Shown in pieces: positions 35,955-51,874 of a DNA stretch of 64,000 nt. Where the stretch lies: contig QYRS01000002.1 of NCBI GenBank assembly GCA_006503535.1, forward strand, positions 1,426,001 through 1,490,000. Reading direction: 5' to 3'. The notes beneath the pieces were generated by a model. That model was given only the letters and a program-made list of their open reading frames with translations. It was not told where the DNA came from and searched no databases. Each line of letters opens with the position of its first letter. The first letter of the stretch is position 1. The position numbers and the translations under genes were made by a program. Origin of the DNA: Arthrinium phaeospermum (Eukaryota; Ascomycota; Sordariomycetes; Amphisphaeriales; Apiosporaceae).

Positions 35955-37394
35955 GGTGGTTTGATTTAGATGATATTCAGATGCGACAACCAGGCCTCGA
36001 GAGAACTCTCGTTTTATAGTTGTGAATGATGCCACTTCGTAACTCAACCAGGCCAGCAACAAGCAGCCTTTTATACCATAGCGCTCGCCAACGTAGGCCC
36101 TCCTTGGTTGCCAAACTCCTTTAAGCCCGGGTCTGAACTCATCGATTCTTGATCACTTGCATGTTAGCAAGGCTTGTCGGTAAAGCCAACGTCGTGTAAC
36201 AGTGCTGATACCACGACTGCCGCCTGTTCCGGCGAGTCCCGACATAACCTCATACATAATGTTCACTCAACGCCGTCATGGTGGCTGTGGGGGCCGGTAA
36301 TAAGAGGTGCAATCGCCGGGACCCTGCATATGTTTTCTTTATAAGCTTAGTCAAGCAAGACTATACGACCGACACATGTAAACCATGCGGCTGAGTTTGC
36401 GTTCTGCAGGGTCCGTAGTAATCGCTGTCTGATATGCCCGGCGGCACGTCTTGTAGCCGCTTAAGTCCGCTAGGTGCATTAGTGGTCTCACAGTTATTGA
36501 AAATTGTACGAACATATCGTATATATACTAAGCGAGGGACCCCCCAGCGATGTTTGGTATGATGTTGCAGAGAACTAGATTTGATCATAAAAGAACGACA
36601 GAAGCCGGCAGCCCTTGGTCAATATGTATGTCCACGTCTTGAATGCTCCAGCGGTAAGTCCCTACACCCTTTTCAGGCACTCTCATGTACTTAACTTATA
36701 CACCTGCATACTCCTGTCAGTTCTAAGCCTACCTGTAGTAACCGTTCAAAGAGCACCGCAGTCACAACTTCTTCAAGACTGCCGAATAAGTTTTCTTTGT
36801 CATGGATATCAAGAGCCCGATGGGCCTTTGCGTATACTTACTGAAGCCCGATTTGTCTGTACGTGGCACGAAGAAAACATAAACTTTTTGCACCAGAGGT
36901 CTTCTTGAGAAAATCATGACAGTGTCACGTACTCAAACAGCAACGCCTAGGAGACTTCGTTGAGTCATAATTGACTGAGTCTGGGGTATCAAAGTAGACC
37001 GCCTAGTCATTATCTTAGATGGGAGACAACGAAGCGTACAGTGCCCGAGTCTTTGTTGTCTCTCAATCAACATAAGTTGCTCTTGGCGATTGAAGCAGTA
37101 GGAAGGGGACATCCTCTCAGGCAGGAAGAAGATATAAAAAGAACATTTAGGCGACACGACAGGTGCCTCTGACTTCAACTATTAGCGCTCTTGCCCTGCA
37201 AGTGCCCTGCAAGTACCCCCAGGCCGTTTGGAAAATTGGCGTTCTGGCCCGAGCGCGACGTGCCATTGATTGGGCTGACCGCATACCTACTACGTGCCTT
37301 CCATGTTCAGCTTCTAGGTTAGCGCAATTCCATACTCGCTACTTGAGGATTGCGACCTTCAATCGTCCTCATCATCATTGTTATCACCAACACC
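35955..37394. other. Divergent intergenic region
   Basis: About 1.44 kb between the SDR and the Clr2-like gene, AT-rich in places. Open frames of up to about 97 codons look non-coding. No feature is supported. Confidence 0.5.
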
Positions 37395-39332
37395 ATGGCT
37401 GCGGGATCCGGCACCAGCGATGCCTACCCCTTCAAGCTTGACCCTGGTAGCAGCGACGGAAAGGCCTGGGCAGACAGCGACTTCAACTCGGGTCACCAGA
37501 TCCTGCCGGAGGATGATAAACGCTACATCGCCTGGCTGTTCAGGCTCGGGTCCCTGCTCCGAGACCAGTTTCTGCCCGGCCCTGAACACCAAGGTATGAA
37601 CCGCTTCGCTTAACAAACACGAAAGAGTATAAAACCTAACCAGAACAGATCGTGTCTATTTCCTCGAAAAACTGCCAGACCACTACCATATACGCTGCAA
37701 AACAGGTATGCTCGACTGATGGATGGTCATCCTTCTGGAGTCTGCCATTGACCACTCAGTATAGCCCAGAATCGCCTAGATTATTATCTGTATGGTTATC
37801 CTCATGGCAACAAGCCCAAGGCTTTCCGATCGCCCAATGACTTTTTCCCACGTAAGTGCACTTCTCATTCTGCCCTCTCCCTCCAACTCTCATCATCTTT
37901 CCACGCAACATCATGTGAGTTGTAGGTCAACTTTTTTCTGACCTAACTAGATCTTCTTTGGATCGTTGGCGGGAACAAGGATAAAGGTCTCTGCTCTTGT
38001 CAGCTCTGCAATCCGGAACAGACAAAGCCATCGTGGTGGCCGCAGCCAGCCCCTGCTCCTGCACCATCAGCCTCGTCAACTATAGCGGCTCCAAAGGGGG
38101 GCTCGTCTATATCCACAGGAACTGCAGCAGTCTCAGCAACGCCGATGAGTAGGACCGCCTCTGCGTCATCCACGGTTTCGAAGCCTGCCCCAGCTGTCAA
38201 GGCAGTACAACAACCCATAAGTGCGCCTGCACCTGCTCAGCCCAAGACCATTCCTGGGCCTGTGTCCACTGATCCCTCTACTCATACACAAAATCCCGTC
38301 CTTGCTGGTAACCAAGTGATGGCCACTCCTCAACCAGAAGATAAAGCCGTGTTCCGGGAGGGCGAAGCTGTATGGTTCTTAACAAATCCTACATGGCGTT
38401 TAGGCATAGTCCTACAGAAACTTTCAGCCGAGACTCCAGAGGGCAGGTTGCGGTATATGATAAAGCAGCTAGCACACTCACTTCTGCAGCTGGAAACTCA
38501 CCTTAGACCCGAGAACGAGATGCGGCCCTTCCTTGCATTCAGTGTTCCAGCCGTAAACCTCCCCGAGTTACAACACACTTGGGTACGGAACGCGCTGTGG
38601 AGCCAGATTGTTGCTAAATATGCCGGGGACAACCCTTCCAGACAGGAGCTTGTCGGCGTGGAAGGATCTAAGAAAGCTTTGATCGAGATTGACCACTCCT
38701 ATTCTCTGTTCAACGTCATATCGGACTCAAGGCCCAGTGGCGGTAAACTTAGCGTCCGAGGTATTTTCCTCGGCGCAGAGAGAATCAATGTTGGCGAGGC
38801 GGTTCGAATACGACTCACCCCACAAGAGATGAATCCGGCATGGCCCAAGAACATGCCTACCTTGATGGTCCTCAAAGAGATCTTCACTGCCAAGAGTGGT
38901 GAAATCGACGGCCTGTTTTTCAGCGGTGATATCTATCGTCTGGAGGAGATTCCCCGTCAGCAACCAGCCATTGAACAGCCTCAAATACCACCTGCAATGT
39001 TCAATGAGAAGGCTTTCCGTGACGAAGTCAGAGCAGCAGCTGGTACTCACTTCCAATGGGTACCCATCCTACAAAACGTAACGAAGGACGAAACGGTGAT
39101 TAGAGGCAGGTTCTACGAAACCTCACGACTGATGGCGATTCTTGACCAGAATAAATTCGATGCAGCTCTAGCTAAGGGTGAGGTGGAAGACGTGCAGGCG
39201 TATCTGAACAATCGTGCAGATTCTAAGGGCGTATATGTTGGACGGAAGAAAACCCGGCTTGAAATGCTGGCTGGTGCAGTTCCCTCCGATTTTGTCTTGC
39301 CCCTACCGGCAACCATCCAGGAAACTAATTGA
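37395..39332 (+). CDS. Clr2-like transcription-silencing protein
   Basis: Four exons (37395-37593, 37649-37705, 37780-37851 and 37951-39332), 569 residues. The introns are 55, 74 and 99 nt, and each junction keeps the frame. The spliced N-terminal part reads FLEKLPDHYHIRCK, then DYYLYGYPHGNKPKAFRSPN, DFFPHLLWIVGG and CSCQLC, the conserved core of the Clr2 silencing domain (about residues 70-130) with cysteines placed to bind zinc. In fission yeast Clr2 is a subunit of SHREC, the Snf2/HDAC complex that silences heterochromatin. A Pro/Ala/Ser-rich linker (about 130-200) is followed by the C-terminal domain (VWFLTNPTWRLGIVLQKL and IFLGAERINVGEAVRIRL), which resembles the bromo-adjacent-homology-like part of Clr2. 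That it acts in a SHREC-like complex here is inferred. Confidence 0.82.
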
Positions 39333-39584
39333 TATGCCGGTTTTGCGGGTGTTGTCTTCAGCCGAGACGAAGGAAATACTCTATATAATAGCTTCACGAG
39401 TTCATGAAGAAAACCCATCTGCCGTAGGGCTCAAAACATCAATGGCTTGGTGGTAGCTAATGGTATCGACATCGAAATTGGATGTATTTGCCCCTATCTC
39501 GAAGCATGATTCATATAAGTTTTCATGCGTAGTGACTGTCTTCATACAAGAGTTTCCCTTGGTTCGGATGTCTGACTGACTCAT

Positions 39585-40550
39585 CTACGGCTCTGCCCCT
39601 ATAGGTGACCATCGCCCAGCCTCTACATCCTCACTAATGCGCTTCACTACTTCGGGCGCCAGTGGCTTGAAGAACGTGGCCTTTTGCAACCAAGTTTCCT
39701 CATCCAACGTAGACACTCGGCCTAGCACGCTATTTCGATAGGGATACCGGCCATACTCTTTTAGGATGGGATAGTGCACGTCGAGCAGGGCACAAATCCA
39801 AAAACAGCCTGCTGCCACGCTGCTTTTGCCGTCATCTCCTTTCGGAGGCCCCTGGCGCGCCTCCAGCATGCGAGGAAATTCGTACAGATCCCAGCGGACC
39901 CCGTCGGGAAGATCTCGGTATGGGTCGCGGACGCCGCCTCCGCACTCGCTTTCCACAAGCACGCGCAGCTCCTCCGTCATGGCCGTGGCTTGGCGCGCCA
40001 ACGCCTCGTGGTGCACGATGGGGGCCATGAACCATAACCGCACCCAGACGAAGTAGTCAAGCGATACGTCGTCTTTCCACCGCGCCCAGCTGTGCGGCGA
40101 TTGCTCCGTGGGCAGCGCCCGGAGCTGCTGCGCCAGCCCGGCCGCCAGCTCAGCGAAGTAGCCGTAGACCCATCGGTCGTCCAGGGGCCCGTCTAGGAGC
40201 CCCCGGGGCGCTTGGTCCAGGACTAGTTGGAGGCCGAGGGCCTGCTCCGGGAAGGACGGGTCAGCCGGGGGCGGCAAGAGGGTCTCAGCCAGGTCTGGTA
40301 TATTGATGTTGGCGAGGCCCATGGAGGCGAGGATCTTCAAGGCTGGGAGGGTCTTCTGGTGCAGCATTGCTTCTTCCTCGGCCGTGATTGTCTGGTGCGG
40401 TGTGTCAAGGAGGGCGCCGCCGAAGAAGGTCCAGTCGATGGCTTCGCTGAAGTCAATGGATGCGTGCTTGTCCCAGGGTAGCTTCTGGGCCACCGTCAGA
40501 CCAAGGATTTCGGGGCTGAGGTGGGCTTTTAGATCTGCTGCTGCTGCCAT
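39585..40550 (-). CDS. DUF924-family protein
   Basis: A single exon of 321 residues. It has the marks of the DUF924 (TPR-like) family: the LGLQLVLDQAPRGLL motif followed by DRWVYGYFAEL, and HYPILKEYGRYPYRNSVLGR near the C-terminus, equivalent to the bacterial HPxRNxxLGR stretch. It looks all-helical. No enzymatic role is established for the family. The stop is only 252 nt from the stop of the convergent Clr2-like gene, so the 3' ends may overlap. Confidence 0.8.
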   Translation of the reverse strand: MAAAADLKAHLSPEILGLTVAQKLPWDKHASIDFSEAIDWTFFGGALLDTPHQTITAEEEAMLHQKTLPALKILASMGLANINIPDLAETLLPPPADPSFPEQALGLQLVLDQAPRGLLDGPLDDRWVYGYFAELAAGLAQQLRALPTEQSPHSWARWKDDVSLDYFVWVRLWFMAPIVHHEALARQATAMTEELRVLVESECGGGVRDPYRDLPDGVRWDLYEFPRMLEARQGPPKGDDGKSSVAAGCFWICALLDVHYPILKEYGRYPYRNSVLGRVSTLDEETWLQKATFFKPLAPEVVKRISEDVEAGRWSPIGAEP

Positions 40551-43027
40551 GGTGAATACTTGCAGATAGCCCCCAGTGGTCTACATATACCGTGTTTAGA
40601 GCGAGGCAAGAACGTAGATCTGTGTAAGTCTATATGAAAGTTGTTGGTGCTCTACGAGAATTCGGGGATAGCTATCCTCCTGCCTTGCGGGGATCTGTCT
40701 TACAGGGGGCATGGGATTGGCGGGCAATCGTTCATGGAGGAGGTGAGATCTTAGCATTTGACACACACTCTCTCACCCCAACATGCATTGATCTCAGCCA
40801 ACTCATGGATTTTTGCAACATGGGCACGCCAAGAGAAGATCAGCTGTACGAAGCGGCCAATTCATCGCTGTATACTTCTACTTCGCGACCCAAGAAAATG
40901 CATGGTGGGGGCCAAGTTGCCTTCACAACACGAGCTTCAGAATTCGGTTGTAATGTTTACCACGATGATAAAACGAACATTAATCATCGTTGTTTCCGAA
41001 GCTATCCCCGAAAACGAGTTGATAGACCTTACTGGGCCTGTCAAAATGCAACCTGACTCACATGCTATGAGTCGATTTCCTTCCCTGGCCAAAGCTCCTT
41101 CTGCCCGCCCAACCGCCATGCGACTTGTGACATGGATATGGGTTTGAAACGCAACATGGATTGCGCGGACTCAAGGACTTTAAAGCCTAAGAGGTAGGTA
41201 TGTAGGTATGTATGCACAATGGAATAGAGTCGCCTCATGGCGCGACTCGCAAGTCCTACACGGTAATACAAGTGGTAAGTACAGAGGGGCTTCTTCTCGT
41301 GGATACCAGCTTCTACCAGTCCACAGGAACTGTGCAGGTAGCAAGCAAGCAGTAAAGAACGGTATAGGTCGTGATTACCTGCATTAAGTACAGAAAGCTA
41401 TGCCATGCATGTGGAAAGCGTTACGGACGACTTGCTCTAAAACTTTGTCGGCATGAAGCATTGTTTCGCGGAGGCATTCGCTAAGCAACATTATGTTGCG
41501 ATGTGTTTGATCAGGGCCAGCGAGATTGGGCATCCTTAATGCCATCGGGCAAGAGACATAAATCAATCATCTCAAGTTTTGAAAGTATATACGGTACCGA
41601 GGAGGTCTTGTTAATTGATAACCCTCTTCAAACGACAACAAGTAGGACTTCTTTTCTTCTTCCGAGTTGTCTTCATTCTTTTCCCCCTCACATCGTAATC
41701 GTCTACAAGTAAACCCCCGCCCTATCCCATCAACAGTAGCCAAAAAGAGGAATAGGCAAGAGAGCTCTCGACTAGGGAGGAATATTGAACCCACCTCTGC
41801 CACTTGGGAGGGGCTTCTTTTGCCGAGTTCCCTTTTGGAATCTCACCTCCCAAAGCAAATCGTCCTTATCCGAGTCTGAGGTTTGCTGAAGGCACCAGTC
41901 GGTTGGTCGGGCACATCGAATGTAAGTAAAGTATTGATTGGAACCTAGGGGGACAGGAAGTTTTGTTCCTCCAGTGCAAGCCACGTTTTGGTCTCTTTCT
42001 TTGTCTACATCATACCATACCTGCATCCTTAAGAAACACATCTGAAGCGGGTTGTGTCAACTTCCTTTGTAGCGACTTTGAGAGAGAAACCTCCACAGCA
42101 CCCATCTGGCGCCCCGCGTATGTTGACCTCGCAACAGTCGGCCTACTACTAGCTTACCAACAGCATTTCCCTCCTTGACCGACCCGATTCCCACCATTTG
42201 AATTGCTAAGGCCGACGGCACATGGCGAGACAGGAGCTTTGAGTTCAAAGCAGGGAATTCAAGCTGTCACTACAGCACTCGATGTCCCTTTCCCGACCGG
42301 ATTTGCTTGTACGTACACAACTTTACTTATTCTGCTCGACTTGGCCAGTTCGACCGGCCTGCCTGTGCCTGTTCTATGTGCGACTTTCCCCTCTCTCCTT
42401 TGGCATCTCCCGTACCTACCTGCTCACCCCATCCATCCTGGCTATCCCAATCCGGCCACCCACAACAGAAAAAACCACCCCGCCATCCATCGTCATCGCT
42501 GGAGCGCACGCATCCTCCCTACTTGTACACACACCCACTCTCTCGCACACTCACTCACACACGCACACCACCCATCATTACACACACCCATCCACGCTCT
42601 CCCACAGCGTTCCTCCTCGCGCCACTCCTTCGCGAACCCCGGCCCAACAATCCCGACCTATTACCTTGGTGGGCTAATGTAGCCCAGCCGCCTTGGGGGG
42701 TTTGCATTTCTACCTGTTTCTCTACCACCTTATTGCGACCGCAGCCACTAAACTGCTTTGTCTTCCCCCCCACTAACGTTACGGCCCGTAAGGTCAAGAT
42801 CCTCCTTCTCGGAAACCGAAGACTTCCACTTTTTGCAATCGATTAGTCTGCGAATCTCTTGGTCGCTCGATCTTAGGTGACCCTTTGGCTATAATATCGT
42901 TACAGGTAGCCGTACCATTCGGCAGCCATTCGCTCTAGAGCCTCCCGCGTCTCTGCTCAACCAACAAAGATCGCGCCGTCCCACAAAGCCTGGCCCCGCG
43001 CGTGACGACGCGCAACCCGCCGCCAGC
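40551..43027. other. Long upstream region of protein kinase C
   Basis: A 2.5 kb spacer between the divergent DUF924 and PKC genes. The last 850 nt (42160-43027) are pyrimidine-rich, with several C-rich tracts and an imperfect CA run, and are probably PKC promoter and leader. Open frames of up to 179 codons there are low-complexity and overlap one another in all frames, so I do not call them genes. Confidence 0.5.
42524..42592. repeat. Imperfect CA/CT-rich repeat
   Basis: A run of CACACA, CACTCA and CACACG units in the PKC upstream region. It is low-complexity, with no obvious period beyond two. Confidence 0.7.
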
Positions 43028-46830
<3,803 letters not shown>

Positions 46831-47778
46831 GCAACTGGTACGCATGATATCCAACATTAATTCTTAGGGCAGTCCAACGCGGGTGGTATCCATGTACTTG
46901 ATCAGTCCCCGACACAGGACATCGACGAACCACAGCGGGTAACGTCCAGTATGTTGTCGCTGCTTGTTTCTCCTCGAACGACTGCGGACAGTTGGAATGC
47001 CCGGAGATATCGAGTAAATCTGGGTCTGATCATGTTTCGTCATTCGCTCTTCCAGCATGTTCTACGAGAAAGCGTTCGTTGTTTTTGAATTAGTACGACT
47101 AGGTGGAAAAAAGCGAGGAGAATGTGCTGACTAGCCGACGGCTCTTTGGAAGAGCCGGAAGTGAAAGTATAAAAGGTAGCGTTTTAGAGAGTAGTCATAT
47201 GGATGTGGAGGGTGCCGCTTGACCGATTTTGCAGGAATGGGGCATACGGAGGCCTATCATCTCGTGCAGGATAGGAAGGGGGAGTGACTGGCAATGAGGA
47301 ATGCCTTTTCAGGGGGAATACGCATCCTGGCATGGCTGCATCTGGTTGACTTTTATCCTCCCGCCCTCAGGCTCCGAGATCTCCATTACCCACTTCAAAT
47401 AGAAAGCAAAAGTCCCGGGAGCGGCTGATGTCTAATGGATTACGATTGCTAATACAACCCTTTACTGCATTCGAGCTGCATTCGAGCTTGTTCTTTGAGC
47501 TTGAGTCTTGTGCCCCTGTATAGCTAGCTTGGCGACAAGGCTAGGTATATATACGGCGGCCTGATCCGATGTAGTATGCGCCCTGGTTATATGTACACGT
47601 TGATTTTGTTGTCGTGATGATAACTAACTTATGTACATCTCGGTTTTTACAGTTTTCGTCTCTTCAAACATTATATATGTACATGTAGCTCACTCTGTGT
47701 GACAAACACAAAGAAGAGAGGAGATCGCTCTCTCATCTGAAAAGGGGCCCTCTCCTTTTTTCTGTTTTTGTTTTTACC
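46831..47778. other. Convergent 3' flanks
   Basis: About 950 nt between PKC and SHE9. A T-rich stretch at 47750-47776 abuts the SHE9 stop, so the SHE9 3' UTR begins A-rich. No gene is recognised. Confidence 0.5.
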
Positions 47779-49194
47779 TTACGTCCTCCTCATCAAGCAG
47801 ACGGCAATTGTACCCGCTACAGCGGCACCAGCCGCGACGCCTTCTAATGCTACTATTGATACATCCCGCATCCGGATAGCGATCCTGCGATCGCTCACCA
47901 GATCGTGGGCGGCGTCTTTCCAATATGATGGCGTTGTTATCAGTTCCCGCCAGGACAATGCCGGCGTGGAAATCGACTCCGCAGAGTCGATCTCGACAGG
48001 TATCCCTTCCGCCATGACCACGGGGTCAGAGCTGCTGGCTGTCTCCGCTGACGCCGGGGTAGTAGCGTCATCAGCAGCAGGCCCCTCAGCTGCCGTCGTA
48101 AGTAGCTGGGCAGGCTGCTGTTGGTATTGTCGCTCCTCCTCCCTCTCGAAGACGCGGGCGATGCGCTCCTCCTCGAGGGCCTCGCGGACCTTTTGCTCGA
48201 AGCCGCGGACGAGGCGGGCGCGGCGCCAGGGCTCGGCGCCGAACTGCAGGACGAGGAACAGCAGGACGTTGACGCCCATGAGGCCCCAGGTGCCCCAGGT
48301 GCTCATGCGGCGGATCTTGTCGCTCCAGATCTGCTCCTCGTGGTAGCGGGCCAGGATGCCGGAGCTGAGGTCGTGGTTGAGGCGCTCCGTCTCGCGCTCG
48401 GCCTCCTCGAGCTCGCGGGCGCTGTCGGCGACGCCCGTCTCGAGCTCGTAGTCGGAGCGGTAGAGGCTGGTGAAGCGCTCAAAGTCGGCGGGGGTCCAGG
48501 TCTTTTGGCGGGCTAGCAGGGTCGTCACCTCGCGCTGCGTGGCGGACCGCTCGTCGACCCGCGACTTGTAGAGGTTGCGGGTCTCGTGCAGGTGCTCCTG
48601 GGCGGCGGCCAGGGAGGCCTCGAGGTCCGAGATGCGCGACTTGAGCGTCTCGATGCCGGTGTAGCCCGTCAGGACGTTGACGCGCTGCGAGGCTCGGAAC
48701 AGCGAGGACTGGAAGCGGTCCATGAAGGAGGCGAACTTGTCGGCCATGGGGGAGGCGGTCGTGGACTGCGAGGGCAGAGAGGGGTCGGTCGTGATATCAC
48801 TGGAGGCGGGGGCTTGCTGGCTGGAGGCCGATTTCGAAGAGGCCGTGCCATCTTTGGAGATAGAGTTGGCATTGGCAGCGGATTCTGGAGAGTTCGAAGA
48901 TGGTGACGATGACGGTAAGTCGGATAAAGATGAAGAAGCAGTTCGAGGCTGCGGCGATTTCGAGACGTTGCTAGGATCGAGATGTGAAAAGTCGGGGGGC
49001 GTCCCGCTATCAGAAGGCGGCCGGGACGAAAAGCTGCGTAGTTGGCTCTTGTACTTGGGATTGAAGCTATAGCCGCCGTCAGTGACGAGCTTAAGCGTCC
49101 TCGAGGTTGACACGGCCGATAATGATGGCGATTGCTCGTGCAGCAAGCGTGTGCTCATCCCGAGTATGGGTCGCCATACTCGAGGAGGTGACAT
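47779..49194 (-). CDS. SHE9: Mitochondrial inner-membrane protein SHE9/MDM33
   Basis: A single exon of 471 residues. The start MSPPRVWRPILGMSTRLLHE is basic and lacks acids, followed by a Ser/Pro-rich stretch with QLRSFSSRP, which reads as a mitochondrial presequence with its cleavage region. The conserved core comprises TGYTGIETLKSRISDLE, a coiled coil to about residue 300, and EQIWSDKIRRMSTWGTWGLM leading into the first membrane segment (VNVLLFLVLQFG). A second membrane helix is near the C-terminus (VALEGVAAGAAVAGTIAVCL). The family (Mdm33 in yeast) controls inner-membrane fission and cristae shape. The ATG at 49194 is the first one that yields a presequence. Confidence 0.93.
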   Translation of the reverse strand: MSPPRVWRPILGMSTRLLHEQSPSLSAVSTSRTLKLVTDGGYSFNPKYKSQLRSFSSRPPSDSGTPPDFSHLDPSNVSKSPQPRTASSSLSDLPSSSPSSNSPESAANANSISKDGTASSKSASSQQAPASSDITTDPSLPSQSTTASPMADKFASFMDRFQSSLFRASQRVNVLTGYTGIETLKSRISDLEASLAAAQEHLHETRNLYKSRVDERSATQREVTTLLARQKTWTPADFERFTSLYRSDYELETGVADSARELEEAERETERLNHDLSSGILARYHEEQIWSDKIRRMSTWGTWGLMGVNVLLFLVLQFGAEPWRRARLVRGFEQKVREALEEERIARVFEREEERQYQQQPAQLLTTAAEGPAADDATTPASAETASSSDPVVMAEGIPVEIDSAESISTPALSWRELITTPSYWKDAAHDLVSDRRIAIRMRDVSIVALEGVAAGAAVAGTIAVCLMRRT

Positions 49195-50119
49195 TATCCA
49201 ATTGAGGCAATTGAAACAGTCTCTCAACACCTTCTAGGTGCTGGAGGCTGGTTTGCTCGAAAGCTCGAGGCACGGGGGTCTGTCAGAATAACCCAAGGGA
49301 TTTGATGCTGGACACAATGCAATAGTAACCCCCAACCCTGTAGCAGCGCTGTAAAAAACCTAAGGTCCGAGGCCTAGAGTCCAGAGCTACGTTCCGTCAT
49401 CCCCGATACGATGCTGGCCCAAGACACTCACCGCCTGCCCGCTTGAGACAGTCCTGCAGGGAGTAAGGGCGCTTTCGCAGGGAGCTTTGGGAAGGACCTG
49501 GTTGGGCAACGGCACTGCAGCAGCTTGGCCTGTCGCTCCCCCACTTGCCAACTTGGTTGGTTTTCAGTGATGGATGGAGGGGTAGCTTTCTCTGACGCCG
49601 GCTCAATTGGCGGGACTATATCGTGGTTTTTAGTACCTAGGAGTAAGTAACAGGAAACCCATCCCGCTATCTTTTAACGGTTTGATTGATGGGTTCGGTC
49701 AGTTACACGGAATAGTAAATTTAGGTAGGTAGGTACATACTCTTTTAGAAGAAGCGTTCTGAGTCGCGACAGGTTTTGCAGCAGTTCGTTTAATTATATT
49801 ACCTATCCATCCCCTTCATCTGCATTTTCCTCTCCTTCCTCCCATTCATATTATCTTTCCTCCTCTATCCCAAACGCCCAGCAAACTTAGACGTCTTATA
49901 CCTTCTCAAAATAGGTGCACTCGTTTCACCGACTCCAACTGGATTATATTGAATTCTTTCTGCGTGACGTCATTTGCATATTCTTTTATCTACAAAGTGC
50001 CGAGTTCGCTCTCTTGTCCAGGGGTTGGTATTCCAGTTGCCAATCTTTCTCATATCTTTCAATTGACCGACCGACATTGAAAGGAAGTATCTCACCGGTA
50101 TAGATAGATCTCAGCAACC
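49195..50119. other. Divergent promoters of SHE9 and the HAD phosphatase gene
   Basis: About 925 nt. A pyrimidine-rich stretch (49800-49870) lies upstream of the phosphatase gene, and short GTAGGTAGGTA repeats are seen near 49724-49735. No other feature is supported. Confidence 0.5.
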
Positions 50120-50969
50120 ATGGGCTCAACTACACAGACCAACCTGCCTGCCCTGGCCACAAACCCCAAGGCCATCTTCTTCACCGACTTTGACGGCACC
50201 ATCACGTTGCAGGACAGCAATGACTACATGACGGACAACATGGGCTTCGGCTACGAGCTGCGCCGCAAGGGCATGGACGACGTCCTCGACGGCAAGCGCA
50301 CCTTTGCCGACTCGTTCAAGGAGATGCTGGACAGCGTCAAGGCGCCCTTCGACGAGTGCCTGCGCGTGCTGACGGCCAACATCAAGCTGGACCCGGCCTT
50401 CAAGGAGTTCTTCGACTGGTGCCGCGCCAACAACGTCCCCGTCGTCGTGCTGTCGGGCGGCATGCAGCCCGTCATCCGCGCCCTGCTGGCCCACCTGGTC
50501 GGCGAGGAGGCCGTCAAGCACATGCAGATTGTCAGCAACGACGTCGTGCCGAGCCCGGGCCACACCGACATCAACGAGGAGGGCGGCTGGACCATCACCT
50601 ACCACGACGAGAGCGAGCACGGCCACGACAAGAGCCTCGAGATCCGCCCGTACGCCGCCCTCAAGGAGCGCCCCGTCATGTTCTACGCCGGCGACGGTGT
50701 GTCGGATCTCTCGGCCGCCAAGGAGACGGATTTGCTGTTCGCTAGGGCCGGCCGGGGTAAGTCATCCATGATATCGGCCCTTTATCGGTGCCGCGAAGAA
50801 CGAAACATGCTGACTTGTCCTCCTCACCAAAACAGACCTTGTCATCTACTGCGAGAGGGAGAACGTTCCTTTCACCGTCTTCCACAGCTTCTCGGATATC
50901 CACAAGATTGTCCAGAGCGTTGTCGAGGGCAAGCAGACCGTCCAGGAGGCTGCCACTGGCCGCAACTAA
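50120..50969 (+). CDS. HAD-superfamily (PSPase-like) phosphatase
   Basis: Two exons (50120-50756 and 50836-50969), 256 residues, with a 79-nt intron ending ACAG. Motif I is DFDGTIT (Asp23 nucleophile, Asp25 acid/base), motif II has the Ser in VVLSGG, and motif III/IV comprises a Lys upstream of FYAGDGVSDLSAAK. All catalytic residues are present. The closest named relative I can recall is the budding yeast phosphatase YNL010W (Pyp1), which acts on sugar and polyol phosphates; related fungal proteins are often labelled phosphoserine phosphatase-like. The natural substrate is unknown. No targeting signal is visible, so a cytosolic location is likely. Confidence 0.88.
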
Positions 50970-51874
50970 GGTACACGACATGATGATGACACTTGTCAGG
51001 ATGATTGATATGCAATAGATTTGCGCAATTCTTCGGGCATATACAATTCATGCGAATTAGACATGATAGAAATGATATAGAGGAATAGACTCGGCGTGCA
51101 CATGGATTTGCGCTAGGAACGCCATTTGAGAAATACAACAGACACATCATACACATACTTCTCTCGCGCGTAAGAGTATAGACCGAGGGGATCCCACCAC
51201 TCCTTAACATTATTATGGAGGCCAGAAATTTCCGACTTTTTATCGTCATATACAGGGCCGTTGTTAAGGGCCGGGGTAAGAGGAGTCACCGTGCCCCCTC
51301 GATGAATGAGTGCCGGCGTCGGCATGCCGCAGTTGCAACGAAGATCCACATGGTCATGATATCGACCGTTCGATTGCCACCTCGACCAGATACTGAGAAC
51401 CGATCGATTTATCTGCAAGACGATTCCAGGCTCACAACGAAAAGAAAATGCCTCGGTTTTATCTGGGCTTCAGAATCGTAATCGTGTGGTTATGGCACGA
51501 TGTATACCAAACAGACTGACCCACACAGACCTGTGTGTTTCCAAGAGACGCCGAATAATTGACCGGAAAGGGGATCCTCAGATGTTTTAGAGCATCGCGC
51601 CGAATTCAAGAAGCTGGAGACCGGACAACGGACACCGCACCAACTCATATAAATCCACCCCATCTTGTATGTAGCATCTATACCGCAGAATACAGCCATC
51701 TATACGCCGCCCAAACCAGCAAACCATCACTCTCCGAAGAACAAAGCAAAATCAGTTCGAAGCAGCCATGGCCTCCAAACAGAGCATCTCCCTGCACTCG
51801 ATGATCACCAAGTCCCTGATCTCGTCCAAGAAGAAGATGCACCGGATCGCCTCGCCGCTCTATACGCGCGAGCT
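50970..51874. other. Convergent 3' flanks
   Basis: About 900 nt between the phosphatase and the MFS gene. No protein-like frame, repeat or RNA gene is seen. Confidence 0.5.

Noticed and set aside
34891..40550. SDR, Clr2-like and DUF924 genes as part of a biosynthetic cluster
   Set aside because: No PKS, NRPS, terpene cyclase or pathway regulator lies near; the neighbours are housekeeping genes.
40634..41056. 140-codon open frame in the DUF924-PKC spacer
   Set aside because: No protein-like pattern, no promoter context and no introns; expected by chance in 2.5 kb.
42203..42846. Long plus-strand open frames before the PKC gene
   Set aside because: They overlap in all three frames, are Pro/Thr/His-rich from a CA/CT repeat, and show no conserved pattern. 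They look like composition artefacts in a leader or promoter.
48121..48906. Plus-strand open frames opposite SHE9
   Set aside because: They mirror the GC-rich SHE9 codons, with no independent start context or conserved motif.
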